A stretch of DNA of 8,994 nt from Firmicutes bacterium AF25-13AC (GTDB lineage Bacteria > Bacillota > Clostridia > Lachnospirales > Lachnospiraceae), in NCBI GenBank assembly GCA_003478935.1, contig QUFP01000069.1:1-8994 (forward strand). The letters are read 5' to 3'. How positions within the stretch are numbered: position 1 is the stretch's first letter; each line of letters opens with the position of its first letter. Under the pieces are notes generated by a model, which searched no databases, had not been told where the DNA came from, and saw only the letters and a list, made by a program, of their open reading frames with translations. A program made the position numbers and the translations under genes. This document shows positions 1 to 5,580 of the stretch, in pieces.

Positions 1-111
1 GGTATAGAGATAAAAGGATCAAACTATCATTAGGGGGTTTGAGTCCGATGGAGTATAGACGCAGTCTTGGAATTGCTTAATTCAGGTCCAAGAAAGCGTC
101 CGCACCCCCTA
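1..111. other. Unassigned hairpin-rich flank abutting broken yfcC
   Basis: No coding frame is recognisable here. The DNA is strongly self-complementary. TAGGGGG at 31-37 pairs with CCCCCTA at 105-111. Inside it GACGC (58-62) pairs with GCGTC (96-100), and TCTTGGA (65-71) pairs with TCCAAGA (87-93), leaving a 15-base loop. Homology of the neighbouring transporter gene stops at about base 109-110, so this is probably the end of an inserted element or a rearrangement breakpoint. Possible identities are the terminus of an insertion sequence or the 5' end of a structured intron (GTGCG occurs on the minus strand just inside the junction). I cannot name a family, and the rest of the element lies outside the window. 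Confidence 0.4.
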
Positions 112-663
112 CCCTACGGCAACAAACAGCGGACAGAGAATCATCGTAAATGGAAGTGCTTCCTCGCCCATTCCAAAGACAGCACCGCCTAATGAAAACA
201 GTACAAACAGCACAGGAATTAACAGCTTTTCGGCTCCCTTTGCCTTTCGAATTAATCCAATTAGGCCGGATTCGAGTGCACCGGTTTTGATCATGATTCC
301 AAATGCGCCGCCGACAACTAACAGGAATGCTATGATATCCATCGCGGAGCTGTTGACGATTCCGTTGTACATGTAATTAAAGAAACCGGTTCCACCGTCA
401 CCGCTGAATAATGAGACACCTTCTGTTACGACCTTTCCAGCATCATCTCTTAAATACTGAAAGCTTCCGTCTTTGATGACGGTACGTGTTTTTTCTACAC
501 CATTAATCATGTACGAAACGTCCTGTGTTTCGTAGTAGCCCTTTGGAACAAGGAACGTTAAAATTGCAGCCAGAACAACTACAAAAAAGATAATGATGTA
601 AGTGTCTGGTACGGTAAAGCCCTTGTTAAAAGATTTTAAACCTTCTCCTTTTTTGTGGCTCAT
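109..663 (-). pseudogene. YfcC-family membrane transporter, 3'-truncated
   Basis: This is the N-terminal part of a YfcC/DcuC-superfamily carrier, a family linked to uptake or exchange of dicarboxylates, amino acids or peptides; the substrate is not known. 184 residues remain of a family usually around 470-500. Visible parts are a first membrane helix (about 19-40), an extracytoplasmic loop with GYYET, a second helix (about 107-126) and a third (about 147-163) running into the family motif GMGEEALPF (164-172). The frame then reads ...LFVAVG and stops at TAG, where family members continue (typically VGYD). The break is therefore at the third base of the next codon. The start is ATG at 663, preceded by AAGGGAG; the frame stays open upstream to 819 but has no comparable ribosome site. 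It lies 130 bases downstream of iadA on the same strand, suggesting a former iadA-transporter unit. It is almost certainly non-functional unless restored by precise loss of the insertion. Confidence 0.8.
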
Positions 664-793
664 AGTTGAGTCTCCCTTCTTTTGATGTAAATATGATATA
701 AAAAGCATCATATATAAATGAAATGCGCAAGGGATAGTGTACCATATCAAATGAAATAAAGAAACTAAAAAATAAGAAAAATCAAAAAAGAAT

Positions 794-1939
794 TTAATAT
801 ACTGACTTTCCTCTTGCAATGACTTTGATAAGTTGCAAGTTCTTGTCTAAGATACAAAGATCAGCATCATATCCTTCCTGAACTCTTCCTTTCTTATTTA
901 AATGAAGAATGTCGGCAGGGTTGGAGGTGATTGTGGAGAGTGCGATTTCTAGTGGAATGTTTTCCATGGAGACGCATTCTTTTACTTCTTTTAACAGGCA
1001 GCTGGATTGACCGACACCCATTCCCTGAAATTCACCTTTTTTATTGTAGATTGGCAGGCTTCCCTGTCCATCGGAGGAGATTGTGATACGGTTTGGATTG
1101 ACACCTGCATTTAGCATACGCTTGATTCCTTTGCATACGCGCACCTCATCGCAGATAGTCTCCCAGTAGTCGATATCTTCGTTTCCTGTAAAGTCAACGG
1201 AACCGCCCTTTAATGCATATTCGATGGCTTGGCAAAAAAGTGCCTCGTTTCGGTTTACGTGAGTAGGAAGAAACTGTGATGCAGGAATTTCTGTCTCATC
1301 AATTACACGGTTGATTAACTCCATGCCTCGTGAGCCATCACCGAGATGAACGTTAATGATTCCAGCTTTTCCAGAAAGTACTCCGCCGAGTCTTGTATCG
1401 GCTGCAACACGGGTAAATTCTTCAAAGGTTGGCTGGGAGGAACGATGGTCTGAAATGGCGATTTCTCCTGTTCCAATGATTTCCTGAATCATCATAATAT
1501 CCTTTGGGATGCTGTCGGTCAGCGTGCGAACAGGAACCTGATAACTTCCAGTGTAGCAGTAAGCAGATATTCCCTGCTCGTTTAGTCCCTTTGTTTTGGC
1601 GACAAGTGCACACATATCACGTCCTATTCCATCAGTGCCAAGACAGCCAACAACAGTTGTCACACCGAATTTGGTGAGCCCTTCCATGGTAGCTTCTGGT
1701 GTACGATTGGCAAAACCGCCCTCGCCGCCTCCTCCGAGTACATGAACATGACAGTCAATAAAACCAGGTGTGAGGATCAGATTTGTTCCATCAATTTGCT
1801 CAGACTCTGGAAAATATGAAGGAATTGACAGACTGCCTGCATCTGCAATTTTTACAATTTTATCGTGAATGATAAGCACATCCTTTTTTCCAAGATGCTC
1901 TGGTGCGTAAATGTCAATATTTTGAATTAGTTTGATCAT
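794..1939 (-). CDS. iadA: Isoaspartyl dipeptidase (beta-aspartyl-peptidase)
   Basis: A cytoplasmic metal-dependent amidohydrolase that cleaves beta-aspartyl (isoaspartyl) dipeptides left after breakdown of damaged proteins. The 381-residue length matches the family. Aligned from memory with the E. coli enzyme, the active site is visible: metal ligands H64 and H66 (in HVHV), H198, H227 (in PTHVNR) and D290 (in SSDGQG), plus substrate contacts E73, Y133 (TGSY), R166 (SDHRS), R230 and S294. The metal-bridging carboxylated lysine (K162 in E. coli) is instead glutamate, E159, in GEIAISDHRS. The start ATG at 1939 follows AGAAAGG. The gene has its own promoter, is divergent from a MarR-type regulator and is followed by the broken transporter gene, so it was probably the first gene of a dipeptide use unit. 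Confidence 0.93.
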   Translation of the reverse strand: MIKLIQNIDIYAPEHLGKKDVLIIHDKIVKIADAGSLSIPSYFPESEQIDGTNLILTPGFIDCHVHVLGGGGEGGFANRTPEATMEGLTKFGVTTVVGCLGTDGIGRDMCALVAKTKGLNEQGISAYCYTGSYQVPVRTLTDSIPKDIMMIQEIIGTGEIAISDHRSSQPTFEEFTRVAADTRLGGVLSGKAGIINVHLGDGSRGMELINRVIDETEIPASQFLPTHVNRNEALFCQAIEYALKGGSVDFTGNEDIDYWETICDEVRVCKGIKRMLNAGVNPNRITISSDGQGSLPIYNKKGEFQGMGVGQSSCLLKEVKECVSMENIPLEIALSTITSNPADILHLNKKGRVQEGYDADLCILDKNLQLIKVIARGKSVY

Positions 1940-1971
1940 ATTATTATAAATACCTTTCTAAAATTATTTTG

Positions 1972-1985
1972 GCGATCAAATTCGC
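1972..1985. promoter_or_regulatory. Inverted repeat, candidate operator near iadA start site
   Basis: GCGA (1972-1975) and TCGC (1982-1985) are separated by six bases. On the minus strand the repeat lies 8-21 bases past the iadA -10 box, around or just after the transcription start. It shares CG(A/T)TCAAA with the repeat at 2074-2087 on the marR side, which would suit one regulator binding both. The arms are short, so chance is possible. Confidence 0.35.
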
Positions 1986-1992
1986 TACCAAT

Positions 1993-2020
1993 AGTATACC
2001 ACACAAAACAGGATGAGCAA
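1993..2020 (-). promoter_or_regulatory. Promoter of iadA
   Basis: Read on the minus strand: -10 TATACT (1993-1998) with an extended TGG just upstream, and a weaker -35 TTGCTC (2015-2020) at 16 bases. The extended -10 compensates for the poor -35. It gives a leader of about 45 bases before the iadA start codon. Confidence 0.6.
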
Positions 2021-2043
2021 ATGAAAAAGTGGTTATGTTTTTA

Positions 2044-2072
2044 TTGACAAGAAGAGAAAAAAACACTATAAT
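2044..2072 (+). promoter_or_regulatory. Promoter of the MarR-type regulator
   Basis: A full-consensus promoter: TTGACA at 2044-2049, a 17-base spacer and TATAAT at 2067-2072. Transcription would start near 2079, inside the GTTC/GAAC inverted repeat. A promoter this strong for a regulator gene usually implies repression, here perhaps by its own product. Confidence 0.85.
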
Positions 2073-2073
2073 C

Positions 2074-2087
2074 GTTCAAAATAGAAC
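2074..2087. promoter_or_regulatory. Inverted repeat, candidate autoregulatory operator
   Basis: GTTC (2074-2077) and GAAC (2084-2087) are separated by six bases and cover the predicted transcription start of the marR gene. Spacing and size equal those of the repeat at 1972-1985, and both contain CG(A/T)TCAAA. Binding here would block the strong marR promoter. Confidence 0.4.
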
Positions 2088-2105
2088 TACAGAAGGAGGG
2101 CATAC

Positions 2106-2558
2106 ATGTATTTTTGTGATGAGCATAGAGGAATTACACGTTATTATGAGATTCTGAAGTCATCCGTATGTGAAAAATATCAGCTTAGGCAGATGGAGTA
2201 TGATATACTGATGTTTCTATATAATAATCCACAGCATAACACGGCAGCAGATATTGTCAGATACAGAAAGTCAACAAAATCTCACGTATCTATGTCACTT
2301 AAGGTGCTTGAGGAAAAAGGGCTGATTGAAAGAAGGATAGATAAAGACAATAAAAAACGTGTTGAAATTTATATTTTGGATTCAGCAGATTATATAATAA
2401 AAGATGGCATACGCGTACAAAAGCAGTTTGCAAAAGATATGTTTAATGGGCTTACAGACGATGAAATTGCATTGTGTAAGCAGATCTTTAAAAAGATATG
2501 TAATAATGCGGAAGCGTGCATAAAAGCTGCAAATAACAAAGTGCCTGCAGAAAAATAA
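2106..2558 (+). CDS. MarR-family winged-helix transcriptional regulator
   Basis: A 150-residue DNA-binding protein, expected to act as a dimer. An N-terminal helix (about 5-22) and a C-terminal helical part (about 94-145) would form the dimer interface. The winged helix-turn-helix covers about 27-92, with the likely recognition helix at 57-71 (KSHVSMSLKVLEEKG) and a wing containing RRIDKDNKKR at 76-85. The start ATG at 2106 follows a strong AGAAGGAGGG. It is divergent from iadA across 166 bases that hold both promoters and two matched inverted repeats, so it probably controls itself and iadA (inference). The ligand is unknown. The gene is AT-rich with many ATA and AGA codons compared with its neighbours. 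Its 3' end is built into the terminator, with the stop codon in the loop. Confidence 0.85.
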   Translation: MYFCDEHRGITRYYEILKSSVCEKYQLRQMEYDILMFLYNNPQHNTAADIVRYRKSTKSHVSMSLKVLEEKGLIERRIDKDNKKRVEIYILDSADYIIKDGIRVQKQFAKDMFNGLTDDEIALCKQIFKKICNNAEACIKAANNKVPAEK

Positions 2559-2580
2559 GACTGCGGGCACTTTGTTTTTT
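2535..2580 (+). terminator. Rho-independent terminator of the marR gene
   Basis: AACAAAGTGCCTGCAG (2535-2550) pairs with CTGCGGGCACTTTGTT (2561-2576), a 16-bp stem with one T-G wobble and a 10-base loop, continuing into the T run that ends at 2580. The marR stop codon (2556-2558) is in the loop and the last codons form the 5' arm. It begins close beyond the convergent amt stop (2595) and may also stop amt transcripts, though the T run on that side is broken. Confidence 0.9.
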
Positions 2581-2594
2581 AAGGAAGATATAAA

Positions 2595-4382
2595 TTACTC
2601 AACATCCTGTAATGCTGCAAAATTTTCTTCGCCGGTACGAACCTTTACAACGCGGTCTACGTTGTATACGAAGATCTTGCCGTCACCGATATGACCGGTG
2701 TAGAGTGTCTTCTTTGCAGCTGCGATTACTGTATCAACTGGGATGCTGCTGACAACTACTTCAACCTTAACTTTTGGAAGAAGAGTAGCATCAAGCTCAA
2801 CACCACGGTACTTTTCGCCGGCACCCTTCTGAATGCCGCAGCCCATTACCTGAGCAACGGTCATTCCAGTTACACCTATGTCATTCATAGCCTTTCTAAG
2901 CTTATCATAACGAGAAAGCTTTGCAATGATGACAACCTTATAGATGCCGCTTGGTGAAACATCTGGAGCTTTAACGACCTTAACAGCGGCAGCCTTCTGT
3001 GCAGCAGAAGCGCGGTCATATTCTTCGACACCAAGGTTTGTATTTGCATTTTGCTCCATGGTCATAGTATTGTCGATATCCATGATTGAGAATCCGGCAT
3101 AAGCAGATGGAAGACCATGCTCAGTTGCATCAAGACCAATGATTTCTTCTTCCTCGGAAACACGAAGACCAAAGATTGCTTTGATAACAAGGAATGTAAT
3201 CGTGATAGTAACAGCAGTGAAAGCTGCGGTACAAAGCATACCAAGAAGCTGTAAGCCAAGCTGTGAGAAGCCGCCGCCATAGAAAAGACCAGCTCCAGCG
3301 ATCTGGTTTGCACCATATGTAACGCCATCACCATATCCTCTTGCAAAGGCCGGAGCACTCTTTGTGGCAAAAAGTCCAACTGCAATTGTACCCCAGATAC
3401 CATTCATCATATGAACAGCTACGGCACCAACTGGATCATCAACGTGAATCTTATTATCACAGAACCATACACCAAATACAACAAGCAAACCAGAAACAGC
3501 ACCTATCACGATAGAACCAAATGCATCTACAACGTCACAGCCGGCAGTTACAGCAACAAGGCCAGCTAAAGAAGCATTCAGACACATGGAAACATCAGGC
3601 TTTCCGTACTTTACCCATGTAAAGATCATACAGACTACAGTTGCGATAGATGGTGCAATTGTTGTAGTAACGAAAATGGATCCAAGCTCCTCAACGCTAG
3701 TTGCTGCGGCACCATTAAATCCATACCAGCCAAGCCAAAGAATGAAAACACCAAGACAGCCAAGTGGAAGATTGTGACCAGGGAAGGCATTTACCTTTGT
3801 GATTTTGCCGTTTGAATCCTTTACAAACTTTCCAATACGAGGTCCTAACATTGCGGCACCGATAAGTGCACAGATACCACCAACCATGTGAATACAGTTT
3901 GAACCGGCAAAATCATGGAAGCCGATCTGTGCAAGCCAGCCGCCGCCCCATGTCCAGTGTGCCTCAATCGGGTAGATTAAAGCAGAGATTACTGCTGAGT
4001 AGACACAGTAGGAAAGGAATCTTGTTCGTTCAGCCATAGCACCAGATACGATGGTAGCAGTAGTTGCACAGAACACAAGGTTAAATACGAAATTGGACCA
4101 GTCAAAATTTGCATAATCTGTAAAAATGTCAAACCCCGGCTTTCCGATAAGACCAACAAGATCTTCTCCGAGAAACAGACCAAAACCAATCAGGATAAAC
4201 ATAACAGTACCAATACAAAAATCCATCAGATTCTTCATCAGGATATTTCCTGTATTTTTTGCTCTGGTAAAACCAGCCTCAACCATTGCAAAACCAGCCT
4301 GCATCCAGAATACGAGTGCAGCTCCAATTAAAAACCATACACCAAAGACTTCACTTTGAACCGTACTTAAAATTTCTTCCAT
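2595..4382 (-). CDS. Ammonium channel Amt fused to a C-terminal PII domain
   Basis: A 595-residue membrane protein joining an ammonium channel (1-423) to its own regulator. The Amt part has about eleven hydrophobic helices and the pore residues (E. coli AmtB number in brackets): F104 (F107), W145 (W148), D157 (D160), twin histidines H165 (H168) and H324 (H318), and F222 (F215). The position of S219 is alanine, A226. The Amt tail motif GLDATEHG (417-423 plus flank) precedes an Ala/Lys-rich linker (424-478). Residues 479-595 are a complete PII domain: GMTV (506-509), T-loop with Q518, K519, Y525 and R526 (equivalent to R47, which plugs the AmtB pore), B-loop GDGKIF (566-571) and C-loop KVRTGE. 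Nucleotide-binding residues look intact, but Y51, the usual uridylylation site, is L530. Start ATG at 4382 follows GGAGGA. The PII part should sit at the cytoplasmic pore mouth and gate uptake by ATP/ADP/2-oxoglutarate without modification (inference). No separate glnK or amt is nearby. Confidence 0.95.
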   Translation of the reverse strand: MEEILSTVQSEVFGVWFLIGAALVFWMQAGFAMVEAGFTRAKNTGNILMKNLMDFCIGTVMFILIGFGLFLGEDLVGLIGKPGFDIFTDYANFDWSNFVFNLVFCATTATIVSGAMAERTRFLSYCVYSAVISALIYPIEAHWTWGGGWLAQIGFHDFAGSNCIHMVGGICALIGAAMLGPRIGKFVKDSNGKITKVNAFPGHNLPLGCLGVFILWLGWYGFNGAAATSVEELGSIFVTTTIAPSIATVVCMIFTWVKYGKPDVSMCLNASLAGLVAVTAGCDVVDAFGSIVIGAVSGLLVVFGVWFCDNKIHVDDPVGAVAVHMMNGIWGTIAVGLFATKSAPAFARGYGDGVTYGANQIAGAGLFYGGGFSQLGLQLLGMLCTAAFTAVTITITFLVIKAIFGLRVSEEEEIIGLDATEHGLPSAYAGFSIMDIDNTMTMEQNANTNLGVEEYDRASAAQKAAAVKVVKAPDVSPSGIYKVVIIAKLSRYDKLRKAMNDIGVTGMTVAQVMGCGIQKGAGEKYRGVELDATLLPKVKVEVVVSSIPVDTVIAAAKKTLYTGHIGDGKIFVYNVDRVVKVRTGEENFAALQDVE

Positions 4383-4408
4383 AGGACATTTCCTCCTTTT
4401 TTAACAGT

Positions 4409-4452
4409 ACAAAGCCGCGCACACCGGGATCCTTCGGCGTGCACGGCTTTGT
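4409..4452 (-). promoter_or_regulatory. Second hairpin of the amt leader RNA
   Basis: An 18-bp stem with two mismatches joins 4409-4426 and 4435-4452 around an 8-base loop containing GGATCC. In the transcript it ends about 13 bases before the GGAGGA ribosome site (4391-4396), so it could affect translation or elongation. No U run follows directly, so it is not a standard terminator. Part of its 3' arm can alternatively pair with the first hairpin (11 of 14 positions, AAAGGCGCTGACAC with GTGTGCGCGGCTTT), which would allow switching. Confidence 0.55.
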
Positions 4453-4462
4453 GCTGCGGATA

Positions 4463-4505
4463 TGAGAAAAGGCGCTGACTTCCATACGAATGTGTCAGCG
4501 CCTTT
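4463..4505 (-). promoter_or_regulatory. First hairpin of the amt leader RNA, possible attenuator
   Basis: AAAGGCGCTGAC (4494-4505 read on minus) pairs perfectly over 12 bp with GTCAGCGCCTTT (4468-4479). The 14-base loop itself can form CAT-TCGT-ATG. On the minus strand the stem runs into UUUUCUC, a weak terminator tail, and starts within about five bases of the predicted transcription start. It could act as an early attenuator or a 5'-end stabiliser. The loop does not look like the paired hexaloops of known ANTAR target RNAs. Confidence 0.55.
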
Positions 4506-4516
4506 GCTTGAAAATG

Positions 4517-4545
4517 ATTATAGAAGTCGAAGCGCGATTTGTCAA
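4517..4545 (-). promoter_or_regulatory. Promoter of the amt-PII gene
   Basis: Read on the minus strand this is TTGACA (4540-4545), a 17-base spacer and TATAAT (4517-4522), a full match to the housekeeping consensus. Transcription should start near 4510, giving a ~128-base leader with two hairpins before the start codon. Such a strong promoter for a nitrogen-uptake gene suggests control after initiation, by the leader or by the PII domain. Confidence 0.85.
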
Positions 4546-4584
4546 TCAGAAATTTTATAAAAAATTAACATTGTGAAAATCTTC

Positions 4585-4613
4585 TATACATGATGGGATT
4601 TTCGCGGTATACT
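4585..4613 (+). promoter_or_regulatory. Likely promoter of murI
   Basis: TATACA (4585-4590, four of six consensus bases), a 17-base spacer and TATACT (4608-4613, five of six). It is placed to transcribe murI with a ~105-base leader. It is weaker than the opposing amt promoter 40 bases away. Together with the amt leader it accounts for the gene-free stretch 4383-4723. Confidence 0.55.
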
Positions 4614-4634
4614 GTAAGCATAAATACAAAAATG

Positions 4635-4679
4635 GCAGCTATTCACAGCATGCAAATTCGCATAGCTTTAAATAGCTGC
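4635..4679 (+). promoter_or_regulatory. Structured murI leader
   Basis: GCAGCTATT (4635-4643) pairs with AATAGCTGC (4671-4679). Inside the 27-base loop ATGC (4650-4653) pairs with GCAT (4660-4663), and flanking AGC/GCT extends it past a bulged A. It lies near the start of the predicted murI transcript. No U run follows, so it is not an obvious terminator. It matches no riboswitch class I recognise. Confidence 0.35.
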
Positions 4680-4723
4680 AAAAAATGAAATGCTGACATG
4701 GAAAAGGATTGAAGTGTGTAGAT

Positions 4724-5518
4724 ATGGAAAAGAAAAGACAGCCAATCGGCGTATTTGATTCTGGTGCAGGCGGACTTAGTGTATTAAAGGAGCTAGTACG
4801 ACTGATGCCAGAGGAAGATTTTATTTATTATGGGGACTCGCTCAATGCACCTTACGGCGTAAAACCGCTTGAAGAAGTGCGACAGCTTACATATGCCTGT
4901 GCTGAGCATTTGTTAGAGCGTGGTGTAAAGGAAATTATTATTGCCTGCAATACGGCGACAAGTGCGGCATGCAAAATAATGCGCGGCATGTATCCGGATT
5001 TGCCGCTTGTAGGCATAGAGCCTGCGGTAAAGCCGGCAGCCCAAAATCACCGAGGAGAAAAAGTGGCTGTTATGGCAACTCCGCTGACACTTCATGAAGA
5101 AAAATTTAAACAGCTTGTGAAGCGCTATGAGGATCAGGCGGTAATTATTCCAGTTCCGTGTCCGGATTTGGTGGAATATGTGGAGAAAGGAATTTTAGAA
5201 GGCCCTGAGCTTGAGGGATATTTAAAGGATGTATTAACACCTTGTTTACAGGAAGGTATTAAGGCAGTAGTTCTTGGCTGTACACATTTTCCGCTTGTAA
5301 AGTCTGCGATTGGAAAGGTTGTTGGTGAATCGGTTCGCATTTATGATGGAGGAGAGGGAACTGCCAGACAGGCAAAATGTCTGCTAGCTGCGAAAAATCT
5401 CTGTACAGATCAAGAAAAAGGGCACATCTGCTTTGAGAGCAGTGCACCCGAAAAAGAAGCATATTATGAGGCGCTGTACCGAAAGGCAGCACATATTGAC
5501 AGCAGAGTGAAATTATGA
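4724..5518 (+). CDS. murI: Glutamate racemase
   Basis: Cytoplasmic cofactor-independent racemase converting L- to D-glutamate for peptidoglycan. With ATG at 4724 the protein has 264 residues, the normal size. Motifs in order: FDSGAGG (11-17, with the catalytic aspartate), YYGDS (35-39), ACNTAT with catalytic C75, GIEPA (97-101), and GCTHFP with the second catalytic cysteine C186. Both cysteines of the two-base mechanism are present. An in-frame TTG at 4709 would add five residues, but GG would lie only a base away; GGATTGAAG suits the ATG better, though it is a weak site. It stands alone, divergent from amt-PII and convergent with the phosphodiesterase gene. The 62-base gap after it has only a weak AT-rich repeat (AGTATTA 5518-5524 with TAATACT 5548-5554) and no clear terminator. 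Confidence 0.95.
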   Translation: MEKKRQPIGVFDSGAGGLSVLKELVRLMPEEDFIYYGDSLNAPYGVKPLEEVRQLTYACAEHLLERGVKEIIIACNTATSAACKIMRGMYPDLPLVGIEPAVKPAAQNHRGEKVAVMATPLTLHEEKFKQLVKRYEDQAVIIPVPCPDLVEYVEKGILEGPELEGYLKDVLTPCLQEGIKAVVLGCTHFPLVKSAIGKVVGESVRIYDGGEGTARQAKCLLAAKNLCTDQEKGHICFESSAPEKEAYYEALYRKAAHIDSRVKL

Positions 5519-5580
5519 GTATTAGAGCATTAGTCTTAGCAATTTTATAATACTGTATGAGGATTTCTCATCGCGGTAAA

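Noticed and set aside
1..108. Group II intron 5' end based on GTGCG on the minus strand
   Set aside because: The motif is five bases in only about 105 bases of visible sequence; no domain V or maturase can be seen, so it stays only a possibility.
664..819. Upstream extension of the yfcC reading frame, starting at 819
   Set aside because: ATG at 663 has a good AAGGGAG site and begins with family-like sequence; the extension is AT-rich and has no ribosome site matching the start.
2691..4359. Several open frames antisense or out of frame inside amt-PII (including 2691-2957, 3062-3403, 4126-4359)
   Set aside because: They follow from the codon pattern of the real gene and have no start signals or family features.
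4409..4505. The two hairpins as terminators for a plus-strand gene
   Set aside because: No plus-strand gene ends nearby, neither stem has a T run on that strand, and a perfect minus-strand promoter lies directly before them.
4709..4723. TTG start for murI
   Set aside because: GG of the only nearby purine run would be about one base from the TTG; ATG 4724 gives the normal MurI start.
5518..5571. Terminator between murI and the phosphodiesterase gene
   Set aside because: Only weak 5-7 bp AT-rich repeats (AGTATTA/TAATACT and ATGAG/CTCAT), without a suitable T run.
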